This document shows positions 8,761-18,307 of a stretch of DNA of 64,000 nt, in pieces. The stretch comes from Winogradskyella wichelsiae (GTDB lineage: Bacteria > Bacteroidota > Bacteroidia > Flavobacteriales > Flavobacteriaceae): NCBI RefSeq assembly GCF_013403925.1, contig NZ_JABFDJ010000005.1:186001-250000 (forward strand), read 5' to 3'. Below the pieces are notes generated by a model. It did no database searches. It was given only the letters and a program-made list of their open reading frames with translations, and was not told the DNA's origin. Positions within the stretch are counted from its first letter, which is position 1; every line of letters begins with the position of its first letter. Both the position numbers and the translations under genes were made by a program.

Positions 8761-9765
8761 TTACATTAAATCATCCCAATTTAAGAAAGCCCATTTGTTC
8801 ACATCCTTATTTAAACGCTTTCCTATAATTTCCTGAAATAAAGACGCATCAATACCATAGCCTTTTGGTTTTTTAGTCTCTAAATCTTCAAAAGTTATAT
8901 GATGTCCTTTTTCCAAGTTTTTATTAATCGACAAAGATTTTTCAAAAATGCCTTTTAATTCTGAAAATTTAGAATTGTCACATTTATCTATAGGATTTTG
9001 AATTGCCAAGGCCACATTATTAACCGCTTTAACTAATTGAGAGGTCTCGTTTAACGTTAATGATGCTTTAGCATCTGGGCCAAACATGTCTTTATCAAAA
9101 ACGACATGAAATTCTAAAATCTCTGCCCCCAAAGCAACAGCAGCGATGCAGGTTTCTATGGACGACGAATGATCTGAAAACCCTACAGGAATCTGATAAC
9201 GCTCCTTTAATATTGAAATAACATTTAAACCATACTCTTCTGGTTTAGTGGGATATGCCGTAGTACATTGCAATACCGAAACCGCTACTTTCCGATCTTT
9301 TAAGAATGCAATGGTTTGATCTAACTCCTCTAAAGAACTCATTCCTGACGATACAATAACAGGCTTTCTTGTTTGAGCAATTTTTTCTAGCAACACTAAA
9401 TTATTAACCTCACCTGACCCTATTTTATAGCGCTTCACACCTACTTGTTCTAAAAGATCTACAGCGGCATTACTAAACGGCGAACTCATAAATTCAATCC
9501 CCACCGTGTCGCAATGCTGTTTTAAACCTTGCCACTGCTCTAAAGTAAACTCCATACGTTTCCAATAGTCTAACCGCGTGGCATCTTGCTTAGAAAACTG
9601 AACTCTAAACGGCTCATGAATACTACTTTCTACCTCAGCAATATGGGTTTGAAATTTTATAGCACTGCAACCTGTTTTGGCAACAGCGTCTATATAGGCA
9701 TGCGCCATACCTAGGCTACCATCGTGTGCCTGTGCTATTTCTGCAATTGTAACTGGATAGATCAT
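8761..9765 (-). CDS. neuB: Nonulosonate synthase (N-acetylneuraminate/legionaminate synthase)
   Basis: 334 residues. Condenses phosphoenolpyruvate with ManNAc or a diacetamido homologue to make the nine-carbon acid. The TIM-barrel domain shows IAEIAQAHDGSLGMAHAYID at the start, IKFQTH, MSSPFSNAAVDLL, YKIGSGEVNNL, PVIVSSGMSSLEEL and GFSDHSSS, all NeuB family landmarks. The C-terminal ~60 residues (RLNKDV, SLSINKNLEKGHHIT) are the antifreeze-like SAF domain that closes the partner active site. Complete and of normal length. First gene of the neuB-neuC-neuA cassette; a good -7 box lies 90 bases upstream. Confidence 0.93.
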   Translation of the reverse strand: MIYPVTIAEIAQAHDGSLGMAHAYIDAVAKTGCSAIKFQTHIAEVESSIHEPFRVQFSKQDATRLDYWKRMEFTLEQWQGLKQHCDTVGIEFMSSPFSNAAVDLLEQVGVKRYKIGSGEVNNLVLLEKIAQTRKPVIVSSGMSSLEELDQTIAFLKDRKVAVSVLQCTTAYPTKPEEYGLNVISILKERYQIPVGFSDHSSSIETCIAAVALGAEILEFHVVFDKDMFGPDAKASLTLNETSQLVKAVNNVALAIQNPIDKCDNSKFSELKGIFEKSLSINKNLEKGHHITFEDLETKKPKGYGIDASLFQEIIGKRLNKDVNKWAFLNWDDLM

Positions 9766-9854
9766 TGTCCTATAGTTAAGAAAAAATTATGTTTTGCTTT
9801 AACAACTCTTTTGTTTTAATTTTAAAAATTCATTTTATATTTTCATCACCTGTA

Positions 9855-9862
9855 CAAATATA
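9855..9862 (-). promoter_or_regulatory. Candidate -7 box (TATATTTG) for neuB
   Basis: The minus strand reads TATATTTG, a perfect TAnnTTTG match, about 90 bases upstream of the neuB ATG. It follows a 560-bp gene-free stretch, a sensible place for an internal promoter in a 30-kb operon. A -33 TTG with correct spacing is not obvious. Confidence 0.45.
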
Positions 9863-10325
9863 GACAACGTAGAATATGTTCTTGGTTTAAGGCATATTTT
9901 ATACTGTGCGCAAATAAAGGTATAATTCTCAATAATAAGGTCTTTTTAAATGGTAAACGTTTATACCGACCTTGGGCAGGTATAATCGATATTGTTTTTT
10001 AATCTTTTCATTCAAAAGTTCAATTTTTTCTTGCATAAAGCTCTTTATGTAATCAAAGATTTATCGTAAAACAATATTAATTTAGCATCAGGTCAATGTA
10101 CATATAAGATATATTCTATCATAATACATAACTTTTATAGTATAAAACTATGCTTGCAATAAAGACTAAATCTTAAGTTTTTCAATTATAACAAGAATCT
10201 CTAAGGTAACTTGTATATATCCCTTTACATATCATAAATATAGGCTTGAAATTCCATATTAAGACAACCTATTTTCGTTAAGGCAACTAAAGACGTTTGT
10301 TGTTCCTGAAACTATGAACAAAAAT
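9863..10325. other. Gene-free AT-rich stretch upstream of neuB
   Basis: About 460 bp without a supported gene. A 35-codon minus-strand frame at 10036-9929 (MQEKIELLNEKIKKQYRLY and on) has no homologue that I recognise and no clear ribosome-binding site; it may be the tail of a lost gene. No hairpin terminator, tRNA or tandem repeat was seen. Confidence 0.5.
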
Positions 10326-11345
10326 TTAATATGATTTAGCTTCTTCTTTTAATAACCCTTTATAATTTAAAAATAATGGCCAAATCCACCTATTCATGAG
10401 AATTCTTTCAAAAAATTTTAAACAAAAAAATTCAAATATATTTAATTTTTTAGGAACAATTAAGTTCAAAATAGGGGTGTCAATATCCTTTTTTACAATT
10501 TTATCTAACTCTTGTTGCATCCAATTTTCAACTATATTCCCCATATGATATGTATAATTGTCTTCTGTCGCTAATCTCCATAAATTATATTTAACTATAG
10601 GATTATCTAAAAAGGCACTTACACTAGCTCCTCCCATAGAATGTTTAGAACTTTTAAAACTCTGATTTTTAAAAATTTCACCTCTATACGTACCAACAAA
10701 GTGGCCACCACCAATTAAAGCTTTTATACCCGTCTCACTTTCTATAGAAAGATTTTTTTCTAAATGAATAGATTGAAATAGATTGAAATTACCTATACTT
10801 TCTGCAAAACGCTGTAAAGCTTTTTTATTTTTCACTTTAGTGAATAACATTTTTGAATTCCAAATGTTTGACAACAATACAGCGCCCGTTTTGTATTTAA
10901 TTAATTTAGAATTAGGAGTCGTTGTAACAAAACCTGCTTTAGGAAAACCACCAAATACTTTATAAGTTTCTTCTTGCCAACCATTACAAAAAAGCACATC
11001 TGAATCGGCAATAGTAATAAATAAAAAATCATGTCCTATAATTCCTTTTAACACAGCGTTTATTTTACCTATTGTAGTCGTTTGTATTAATTCATTAATT
11101 TCACCCTTATTGTAAAGTTCTTGCAAATAATTTCTAACCTCCGCACTGCAACCGTTATCTACTATCGTTACAAAAGTAAATTTATGTATCGTTAACTTTA
11201 AGGATGTAATACAGTATTTTAGAATTTCTAAACTTTCATTAAAATAATCATTATTATTTGGAATATAAACTGGTAAAATAACCTGATGTGTATAATCAGA
11301 ATTTATTAAAGTTGTTTTTTTCTTTGGATTAACTCCCTTACGCAT
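10326..11345 (-). CDS. Glycosyltransferase family 2
   Basis: 339 residues, GT-A fold. The N-terminal domain has the strand HQVILPVYIPNNNDYFNESL and the acidic pair FITIADSDVLFCNGW (the DXD that holds metal and UDP-sugar) near residue 115. The C-terminal region is lysine- and phenylalanine-rich, with HSMGGASVSAFLDNP as a probable acceptor loop. First gene of an AT-rich block of glycosyltransferases; it follows the next upstream gene by 6 bp. Donor unknown. Codon use is dominated by AAA, AAT and TTT, unlike the housekeeping genes right of 30 kb. Confidence 0.85.
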   Translation of the reverse strand: MRKGVNPKKKTTLINSDYTHQVILPVYIPNNNDYFNESLEILKYCITSLKLTIHKFTFVTIVDNGCSAEVRNYLQELYNKGEINELIQTTTIGKINAVLKGIIGHDFLFITIADSDVLFCNGWQEETYKVFGGFPKAGFVTTTPNSKLIKYKTGAVLLSNIWNSKMLFTKVKNKKALQRFAESIGNFNLFQSIHLEKNLSIESETGIKALIGGGHFVGTYRGEIFKNQSFKSSKHSMGGASVSAFLDNPIVKYNLWRLATEDNYTYHMGNIVENWMQQELDKIVKKDIDTPILNLIVPKKLNIFEFFCLKFFERILMNRWIWPLFLNYKGLLKEEAKSY

Positions 11346-11351
11346 AATTGA

Positions 11352-12239
11352 TTATTTTATAAAGGATTTTATAATAATTTTATTTGTTCTCAAGTTAAAA
11401 AACCAAAACTTATTAAGTTTAAATAAGTTTTTTATCGTTTTTATAATATCTTTTTTAATCATTTTTGATTGCATATATATAATATTATTTAAAAGGATAT
11501 GATAATCACCTTTTGAAATATTTACTTTTAAACATACTTTATCTAAAGCCGATTTTAAAAATATAGGTAAATTTAAATATTTTACATTATCTAAAGATAT
11601 ATTATTAGAATGCTTTCTATAATAAGCTAGAGGTTTATCTACATAGTAAAAATTCGTATAAAATGAACACCTAGTCCAATACTCTCTATCTTCACCAGCC
11701 GCCGGCATTGTTTCATTAAAAAGGCCAACTTGTTTTACTAGAGATTTTCTTAACATTGGAGTAGGTGTCATTAATGTCCAATTACCCATCATTCTCAACT
11801 TAACATTACCATGCTTAACCCTAGAATTACCAGGTCGACCAATAACTTCATTGATTTTAACCCCGTACTCATCAATTACTTCACAATAACTATGGACTAA
11901 TCCATAATTAGAATTATTCTCTAAAATATCAACTTGAACTTTCAATTTCTCAGGATGCCATAAATCATCATCATCTACAAAAGCAATAAATTCTCCTTTG
12001 GCTAAAAATAATCCTTGATTTCTAGGTTTTGCCGGCCCGCCGCTATTAATAATTTTTATATATTTTATTTTACCAAATTGACTACATAATCTCTCATTTT
12101 CTGTTGAGTTAGAACCATCATCAACTACAATAATCTCAAAGTTTGTAAAAGTTTGATTCATCACACTTTCAAGAGTTAACTTTAAATAATCAGTGCGATT
12201 AAAAGTTGGTATTATGACACTTACTAGCGGATACGACAT
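11352..12239 (-). CDS. Glycosyltransferase family 2
   Basis: 295 residues. Standard GT-A start (PLVSVIIPTFNRTDYLKLTL), VVDDGSN nucleotide-binding motif around residues 38-44, and the metal-binding AFVDDDDLWHPEKL near residue 90. GEDREYWTRCSFY, around residue 185, fits the catalytic-base ED region. The C-terminal ~80 residues are basic and AT-rich in DNA. The gene overlaps the upstream GT2 gene by 16 bases. One of three adjacent GT2 genes whose similar N-termini suggest a shared family but different acceptors. Confidence 0.9.
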   Translation of the reverse strand: MSYPLVSVIIPTFNRTDYLKLTLESVMNQTFTNFEIIVVDDGSNSTENERLCSQFGKIKYIKIINSGGPAKPRNQGLFLAKGEFIAFVDDDDLWHPEKLKVQVDILENNSNYGLVHSYCEVIDEYGVKINEVIGRPGNSRVKHGNVKLRMMGNWTLMTPTPMLRKSLVKQVGLFNETMPAAGEDREYWTRCSFYTNFYYVDKPLAYYRKHSNNISLDNVKYLNLPIFLKSALDKVCLKVNISKGDYHILLNNIIYMQSKMIKKDIIKTIKNLFKLNKFWFFNLRTNKIIIKSFIK

Positions 12240-13015
12240 ATTATAAATATTTTATCTTTAATCCTTTTTAAAACACCTCTTAACGTCTGCTTTTTTATCT
12301 CGTTAAATTCATCTTGTAAAACAAGCATTTGTTTATAATTTGTATAAAAAACTCCTAAATTTCTTCTAAATAATTTTTCATCTTCTAAAATCTTAATATT
12401 ATTAAATTCGATGTTATTACTTATTCCTGTTAAATCAAAATAAGAAAGAGCTATAGGAACATGTTTAAAAACAAAAAATCCAGACAAAAAACATTTAAAA
12501 TAAAAATCTCTATCTGCACTGATCTTATAAGATTCATCATAGCCTCCCATTTTCTCAAAAACTCTTTTACTAAACAATGTGCTTTGATGAGGTAAAGATG
12601 ATTTCACAAAAAACAAAGGTGTTAGATAATCTGGGTATCGTTTTTCTCCTTTTTCAAATTTATAATCACCATAAACAATGTCTCCTTTAAATTCTACATG
12701 ATTTAAAAAATTATACAATGCAAATTCATCACTAAAATAATCCCCACTATTAAGAAATAATAAATAATCTCCTGATGCTCTTTTTATTCCTTTATTCATT
12801 GCTTCATAAACTCCAGAATCTGACTCGCAGACAGCTATATCAATATCTAATTTATAAGCCTCTAAAACAGACTGACTATCATCAATTGAAAAACCATCAA
12901 TTACAATATATTCAATATTCTTATATGTTTGAGATATAACACTTTTTATAGTTTTATTTAAACCTAATTTATTGTTGTAATTAATTGTAATTATAGAAAT
13001 TTTAGATGTATTCAT
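12224..13015 (-). CDS. Glycosyltransferase family 2 (WcaA-like)
   Basis: 263 residues. KISIITINYNNKLGLNKTI opens the GT-A domain; IEYIVIDGFSIDDS and YLLFLNSGDYFSDEFAL are the donor and metal motifs of the WcaA/colanic acid GT2 group (here SGD replaces the DXD). SADRDFYFKCFLSG around residue 165 matches the acceptor-side motif of that group. Length is typical. It starts one base after the stop of the upstream GT4 gene and overlaps the next gene by 16 bases, so it belongs to a tightly packed translation unit. Confidence 0.9.
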   Translation of the reverse strand: MNTSKISIITINYNNKLGLNKTIKSVISQTYKNIEYIVIDGFSIDDSQSVLEAYKLDIDIAVCESDSGVYEAMNKGIKRASGDYLLFLNSGDYFSDEFALYNFLNHVEFKGDIVYGDYKFEKGEKRYPDYLTPLFFVKSSLPHQSTLFSKRVFEKMGGYDESYKISADRDFYFKCFLSGFFVFKHVPIALSYFDLTGISNNIEFNNIKILEDEKLFRRNLGVFYTNYKQMLVLQDEFNEIKKQTLRGVLKRIKDKIFIICRIR

Positions 13016-14221
13016 TTATAACTCTGAATAAATTTTTGTATAAGCAAGAGCAACCTTCTCTTCAGAAAATATTTTACTAGCATAATTTGAAATTTCAACC
13101 GAATTAAAAATAGTTTTATTTTGAATAAATCTCGTTACTACTTCCTTAAAACTAGAGTCCTCTGAAACTAAATAACCATTAAACCCATTAATTATATGTT
13201 CCTTCATCCCTCCTAAATCACTAGCAATAACAGGAGTACCACACATTAAAGATTCTAACATTGTATTTGGTAAATTATCTTCTCTACTTGGCAATAAAAA
13301 GGCATCAGCAGCACAATAAAAATTAGCAAGCTGATTTTTATTATTTATTTCTCCTAAATAAGTTATCCCTTTTATTTTATTTTCTGGGGGTTTTCCTATT
13401 GCTAAAAATTGACACTCTTTCTCACCTTTCATATCTTTTACAAGATTTATAATTCTATCAAATCCTTTTCTAAAAACTAAAGTGTTTTGAGATACAAATA
13501 AAAAGATAATTTTACCAGTTGCCAAGCCCAAATCGAACCTAATTTCTTCTTTATCCATAAACTTAAAAGGCTCTATTGGTATAGTATTATAAATAGTATT
13601 AAAACTTGCATTTAGAAACCGCTTACTTTTTTTTACCTCATCTAATAACCATTTGGAGGGAGAAACAATTGCAGCTATTGATGTGTCTTTATAAATAAGT
13701 GCTTTATGATTTAAAATTTTATTATTAAATATCAGAGTATTTGGTGAATTTCTAATTTCATCATTTCTATAATGAAAAATACCCATAAAAGGATTCATAT
13801 CATGTAAAGTCCATAAGATTGGTTTTTCTATATTAAGAAAGAAAGAATCAGAATCAATTATCCCATCAATCCAATGTAAATTAATAATGTCAGCCTCTTT
13901 AACTAGAGGGTGTTCTAAAATATTAAAATTGCAATAAGGTAAAGTGGTTATTTCAGCTTCTATTATTTTTGACAAATTAGAATATTCAGCACTTAATTTA
14001 TCTAAATTACTAGGCCAGATTTTCTTTTTAATTTTTTTTAATAAACTAGCTTTTTTATATTTAAAAAAAGAATTAGAATATTCCAATCCATTGAAATCAA
14101 AGGAACAATTTAAAGATAATAGGGCTACATTCAAGTTGTTTTGAGACTGAGCTTTATACAAACGATAAGCGGCTATTCCAGCTCCACCTTTAATTGAATT
14201 TGTTATGTGTAATATTTTCAT
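13016..14221 (-). CDS. Glycosyltransferase family 4
   Basis: 401 residues. N-terminal KILHITNSIKGGAGIAAYRL is the GT4 glycine loop. A mid-protein segment (INLHWIDGIID, LWTLHDMNPFMG) is characteristic of polysaccharide GT4s that read a His/Asp-rich acceptor region. The donor domain has REDNLPNTMLESLMCGTPV, giving EX7E, followed by EHIINGFNGYLV. Complete. It abuts both neighbours with zero- or one-base junctions. A retaining transferase; sugar unknown. Confidence 0.92.
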   Translation of the reverse strand: MKILHITNSIKGGAGIAAYRLYKAQSQNNLNVALLSLNCSFDFNGLEYSNSFFKYKKASLLKKIKKKIWPSNLDKLSAEYSNLSKIIEAEITTLPYCNFNILEHPLVKEADIINLHWIDGIIDSDSFFLNIEKPILWTLHDMNPFMGIFHYRNDEIRNSPNTLIFNNKILNHKALIYKDTSIAAIVSPSKWLLDEVKKSKRFLNASFNTIYNTIPIEPFKFMDKEEIRFDLGLATGKIIFLFVSQNTLVFRKGFDRIINLVKDMKGEKECQFLAIGKPPENKIKGITYLGEINNKNQLANFYCAADAFLLPSREDNLPNTMLESLMCGTPVIASDLGGMKEHIINGFNGYLVSEDSSFKEVVTRFIQNKTIFNSVEISNYASKIFSEEKVALAYTKIYSEL

Positions 14222-15283
14222 TTATTTCAAACTATACAAATAATTCTCTAATGTAATTTTACCTAAAGTTGATCCATTAGGTGGTAAATACTTAAACCTA
14301 TTTCCCCCAAATACAAATTCATAAAGTTTCAACATTTTTTTTAATTTGAAAGAAGAAATTTTCTCTATTAAAAAAAGGTAATATACATCAAACAAAATAA
14401 AAAAACTAAATCTAAAATCACATTGTTTTAAATAAATATTAAGTGTTTTAAATAAAAAATTAGTTGACTTATTTTTCAAAAATAATTTACAAGTTATTAA
14501 TGATAACCCATAAACTCTTAATCCAATATCATTATCATATAGCTTTTCTCGTTTTAAAATATCAATCAGACTCTCAAAAAAAATATATTTACTTAACAAT
14601 ATTCCTTTTTTAATTTTACCAGAAGAAATTTTATCATCATTCCCCATTCTAATATAAACATCGGGTATATTTTCTATTTTTTTATATTTTGGTTTTACAG
14701 ATAAAACCTGAATATAAAATTCTAAATCTTGATGTATTGACAAACTTTCATTCCAATGAATTTTTTTATTTATAAGAAATTTTTTTTTTAGTAAAGTGGC
14801 ACTAATATTCCAAGGGTAATCGTAACTAATAAAACGTTTCAAATCTCCAGTATTCTTTATTAGAATATTAGGTATTATTTTAGAATTCTCTATATTATTT
14901 ACAAATAGCTGTGATTGAAAAACTAAAAAATCAACATCGTCATTTTCACCTAAATATATTAACCGATTGTTTATACAATTTAATCTCAATATATCGTCAG
15001 AATCTAAAAAAACTAAATACTCCCCTTTACACATCTCAAACCCATAATTACGAGCGGCATTACCGCCTGGTAAGCGATCTGCTGGTCTATGGTGATACTG
15101 AAAACGTGAATCCTTAGAGCAATAGGCCTGCATGAGCTCAGCAGTATGATCCGTACTGCCATCATCAACCACAATACCCTCCCAATTCTGATATGTTTGT
15201 GCTAATACAGAATCTAACGTTTCACCTATTAAATGAGCGCGATTAAACGTGGGAATAATTATTGAAACAAGGGGATCTGTCAT
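14222..15283 (-). CDS. Glycosyltransferase family 2
   Basis: 353 residues. DPLVSIIIPTFNRAHLIG and VVDDGSTDHTAELM mark the GT-A nucleotide-binding half; YLVFLDSDDILRLNC near residue 95 is the DXD region. The first ~110 codons use ordinary codons and look well conserved, while the rest is strikingly AT-rich and Lys/Ile/Leu/Phe-heavy, so the acceptor half may have diverged fast or been exchanged. It lies downstream of a 239-bp gap without genes, so it may start a new translational block. Confidence 0.88.
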   Translation of the reverse strand: MTDPLVSIIIPTFNRAHLIGETLDSVLAQTYQNWEGIVVDDGSTDHTAELMQAYCSKDSRFQYHHRPADRLPGGNAARNYGFEMCKGEYLVFLDSDDILRLNCINNRLIYLGENDDVDFLVFQSQLFVNNIENSKIIPNILIKNTGDLKRFISYDYPWNISATLLKKKFLINKKIHWNESLSIHQDLEFYIQVLSVKPKYKKIENIPDVYIRMGNDDKISSGKIKKGILLSKYIFFESLIDILKREKLYDNDIGLRVYGLSLITCKLFLKNKSTNFLFKTLNIYLKQCDFRFSFFILFDVYYLFLIEKISSFKLKKMLKLYEFVFGGNRFKYLPPNGSTLGKITLENYLYSLK

Positions 15284-15522
15284 GTTTGTAATTTAAAGGG
15301 CTAAATATACAAAGCAAGACCAAAAGGAGGTCTAAAAATAAAAAAAATAAGCCCCCACCAATAAAACTACTAGTGTTCTATAGTATTATTAACTCAATAC
15401 CTATTATAACTTAAAATTAATGCCTATCCATTTATGTTCCCTTTTCGATAACCAAACTAAAGAAATCGTAGAGGTTCAATAATATATACGAAACCGTATG
15501 CCAATGGCATCCAGTTTTTATT

Positions 15523-16671
15523 TTAAACTTTAATTATTTTAGAATAGTTTTCAACTAACTTATCAATACTAAACAGGTCAAACCGCTTTAAAGAATACTC
15601 GCTTATTTCTTTTAAATCAAATTGTTTGTTATATAATTTTATTAGAATCTCTGATAATTGTTTATCATCTCCTTTTTCAAAAAGAGGAATAGGATAGTTT
15701 TCGCCAACAACCTCTCTAACTCCATCAACATTTGTTCCTGCAAAAGGCTTTCCCATAGCTAATGTTTCAATGACACTATTAGGTAACCCTTCATTAAGAG
15801 TACTTAATACATTGCAGTCGGTGATACTTAACAACTCTATGTTTTGAGCGGCTCTTCCTAAGAACACAACATGAGGTGTTATTCCTAATTCGTTTACTTT
15901 ATCCTTATAGGCATTCATCATCCCCGCTACTCCTTCGTCTCCAGCAATTACTAATTTAGAATTTGAATTTGTTTGTTCTAAAAAACATTTCCAAGCTCTA
16001 AAAACAGTAATGAAATCTTTTTCCTTAAAGAAATTTGCTATTACGGACACCACAAAATCAATAGATTCTACTTGAAAATGTGCTTTCCAATTCTTTTCAC
16101 CATCAATGGACCTTATGTTTATCCCATTATTTATCGTATAGATTTCTAAATCATATAATTCACCATAAAGTTCCTTAAATTTTATTCTGGCATGATTTGA
16201 ATTAGCAATGACAGGAGGTTTATTTTGTAATGCCCGTTTGAAATACCAATTTTGCCTAGGTTCACGTTCTTCAACTGTATTTCTGATATGAAAAATTGTT
16301 TTTTTAACTCCAGTAAAATTATGTATCGTTCCAAAAAAATAACTTAACTGATTATGATAAGGAATGACATAACTTATTCTATAAAACCTTAAAATAAATG
16401 CAGCCTTAAATATTGGCAGATAACGGTTTAATTTCCAAGAATATTTCAACCAATAATCATCTATAATAAATCTTCCATCTATAATCTGAAAATTATTAGA
16501 TAATAACTCTTTCTCTACAAAAGTAGCTTCATATTTAGACGTCCACAAGAAATATATTTTAGCCCCTTTTTTCTGATAGGCTTTAGCTAAACTTAAAGCT
16601 TGTGTTTGTATACCGCCATATGTTAAGTTACTGATTGCAAAAAGAAGTTTAACTTTAGGTTTTGTAAACAT
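15523..16671 (-). CDS. Glycosyltransferase family 4
   Basis: 382 residues from the ATG at 16671. An upstream in-frame TTG at 16701 would add ten residues but would overlap the preceding gene by 25 bases; the ATG lies 5 bases after that stop and directly precedes the conserved strand KVKLLFAISNLTYGGIQTQA, so it is preferred. The C-terminal half has STLNEGLPNSVIETLAMGKP (EX7E). FHIRNTVEEREPRQNW is typical of GT4s acting on lipid-linked glycans. Role: one glycosidic linkage in the repeat unit. Confidence 0.88.
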   Translation of the reverse strand: MFTKPKVKLLFAISNLTYGGIQTQALSLAKAYQKKGAKIYFLWTSKYEATFVEKELLSNNFQIIDGRFIIDDYWLKYSWKLNRYLPIFKAAFILRFYRISYVIPYHNQLSYFFGTIHNFTGVKKTIFHIRNTVEEREPRQNWYFKRALQNKPPVIANSNHARIKFKELYGELYDLEIYTINNGINIRSIDGEKNWKAHFQVESIDFVVSVIANFFKEKDFITVFRAWKCFLEQTNSNSKLVIAGDEGVAGMMNAYKDKVNELGITPHVVFLGRAAQNIELLSITDCNVLSTLNEGLPNSVIETLAMGKPFAGTNVDGVREVVGENYPIPLFEKGDDKQLSEILIKLYNKQFDLKEISEYSLKRFDLFSIDKLVENYSKIIKV

Positions 16672-16676
16672 ATTTT

Positions 16677-17606
16677 CTATAGATTTAGAAAAGAAATCCA
16701 ATTCATAATTATTTTATCCATACAATAATTTTGAGCGGTCTCCCATCCTTTTTTAACAATATCATCTCTTCTATCCTGATTAGAAATTTCATTTAAAGCA
16801 CTAAGCCATTCTTCTGGACTAGTACAAATAAAGCCATTCTCGCCATTATTAATAACTTCTCTATAAGATGTAATATCGCTACAAAGAACAATATTACCTA
16901 TAGCAAGAGATTGCAAAACCCTATTCGCAGATTTATATTTAGAAGCCTCCTCATTATCTACAGGTATTAAGCTAACAGAATGTTTACTAATGATATCAAA
17001 TGTTTCTTTATCTCTCCAATTAAACCATTGAATATCTGCCTTTTCATTATTAGACATGGTGCAAATACCCCATTCTAATGTTTTAAACAACAACTTTAAT
17101 GATTCTATATTTTGTAACCTTGCCTCCGTTAACCAACCAAAATATATTGCCTTTTTATTAGAAACGGGTGTAGGAAGATTTAGAGCAAAATATTCAACAG
17201 CATCTGGTATATAGGTTATATTTTTATAAGGGTGCTTACTTTGATATAGTTGAGTTAACTCTGTAGAAGTGCAAATTATATAATCAAAATATTTAACAAG
17301 AGAATCTTCACATTTAGGTAAATCGCAATCAATAAATGCGATATGAACCCCTTTAATTTTCAACAAATGCAATAGCCTACTAAGGTCAATATCTTTTCGC
17401 TTTTGAAGAATTAATAGATCTCCTTTTTTTAAAATAATAAGTAACCGTAATTTTTGTTTTCGTGTTAACTTTCTGTTTCCTCTATGTATAATTTTTGAAC
17501 TAATCCCTTTTTGAAGCAAAGCTTCATGTACATTATAACCATGAATCCTTGAACTGCCAGTATTTTTACCACCTACCAACATCCAAAAAACTCTTTTATG
17601 TTGCAT
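16677..17606 (-). CDS. GT4-like glycosyltransferase
   Basis: 309 residues, a short GT-B type protein. The N-terminus (RVFWMLVGGKNTGSSRIHGYNVHEAL) includes a serine/arginine loop seen in a GT group that binds long acceptors; the C-terminal half has KSANRVLQSLAIGNIVLCSDI and EVINNGENGFICTSPEEW, equivalent to the donor-binding end of GT4 enzymes, but the first Glu of EX7E is replaced. It follows the sulfotransferase gene by 5 bp. A remote member, so activity on a sugar is inferred from fold and neighbours. Confidence 0.78.
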   Translation of the reverse strand: MQHKRVFWMLVGGKNTGSSRIHGYNVHEALLQKGISSKIIHRGNRKLTRKQKLRLLIILKKGDLLILQKRKDIDLSRLLHLLKIKGVHIAFIDCDLPKCEDSLVKYFDYIICTSTELTQLYQSKHPYKNITYIPDAVEYFALNLPTPVSNKKAIYFGWLTEARLQNIESLKLLFKTLEWGICTMSNNEKADIQWFNWRDKETFDIISKHSVSLIPVDNEEASKYKSANRVLQSLAIGNIVLCSDITSYREVINNGENGFICTSPEEWLSALNEISNQDRRDDIVKKGWETAQNYCMDKIIMNWISFLNL

Positions 17607-17611
17607 GATTT

Positions 17612-18301
17612 TTAATTGAATGTTAATTTTAAACGATCAACCCAGTCCCTTTTATCATCAAAACTAAAGTTAAAAAATTCTATGTCTTTTTTATACTTCT
17701 CAAATATTTGACGTTTCATTTTATCTGTATAAAACTTTGAATAATGATTATTGAATTTTTCACCAACCTGAACTTTTCTTTGAAAAAAATCAGCAGATAG
17801 TTTTAAATCTTTTGCCAACTCAATTAGTTTATTATCAAGATTACTTTTATCAAAAAAAATTACGTTGTCGTATCGTATAGGTTGAGAATTCAAAAACATA
17901 TAATCAATTTGGGGAGTTAGATGATCACCTCGATAGGTATCCTCGCCCTTCTTCATAAACCTTAAAAAGTCGTTTTTCGCATTTAAATAATCATTAAAAG
18001 AACCCGTAAAATTTTTAGTTGCTCTAAACCAAAACAAATCGGACATTACTTTATCCCAAGTATTCCTAACAACAATAAATTTATAATAAGTGTTCCACTG
18101 TTCTTTCGAGATTAATTCAAAATCAATCAGTTCTTGTGGTGTAGCATGTTGCAAATAAACTTTATTAGTATCATCCCATCCAAATAGATTATCTCTATCT
18201 AAATCATTATTACTCACATCAATTCCAAATGCGGATTCAATTGATGACCCTGCACATTTTGGAATATGTATGAAAATACATTTATGTTTGTGTGATATCA
18301 T
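17612..18301 (-). CDS. Sulfotransferase family 2-like protein
   Basis: 229 residues. KCIFIHIPKCAGSSIESAFG at residues 7-26 is the 5'-phosphosulfate-binding loop of PAPS-dependent carbohydrate sulfotransferases, and FIVVRNTWDKVMSDLFW (about residues 75-91) is the 3'-phosphate-binding motif with its Arg and Ser. GDHLTPQIDYMFL matches the conserved mid-protein segment. No signal peptide, so it is cytoplasmic and would sulfate the glycan before export. It sits between Wzt and a glycosyltransferase, 6 bp from wzt. The sugar position modified is unknown. Confidence 0.87.
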   Translation of the reverse strand: MISHKHKCIFIHIPKCAGSSIESAFGIDVSNNDLDRDNLFGWDDTNKVYLQHATPQELIDFELISKEQWNTYYKFIVVRNTWDKVMSDLFWFRATKNFTGSFNDYLNAKNDFLRFMKKGEDTYRGDHLTPQIDYMFLNSQPIRYDNVIFFDKSNLDNKLIELAKDLKLSADFFQRKVQVGEKFNNHYSKFYTDKMKRQIFEKYKKDIEFFNFSFDDKRDWVDRLKLTFN

Positions 18302-18307
18302 TTTATA

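Noticed and set aside
9929..10036. 35-residue minus-strand gene upstream of neuB
   Set aside because: No ribosome-binding site, no recognised family, and such frames are expected by chance in AT-rich DNA.
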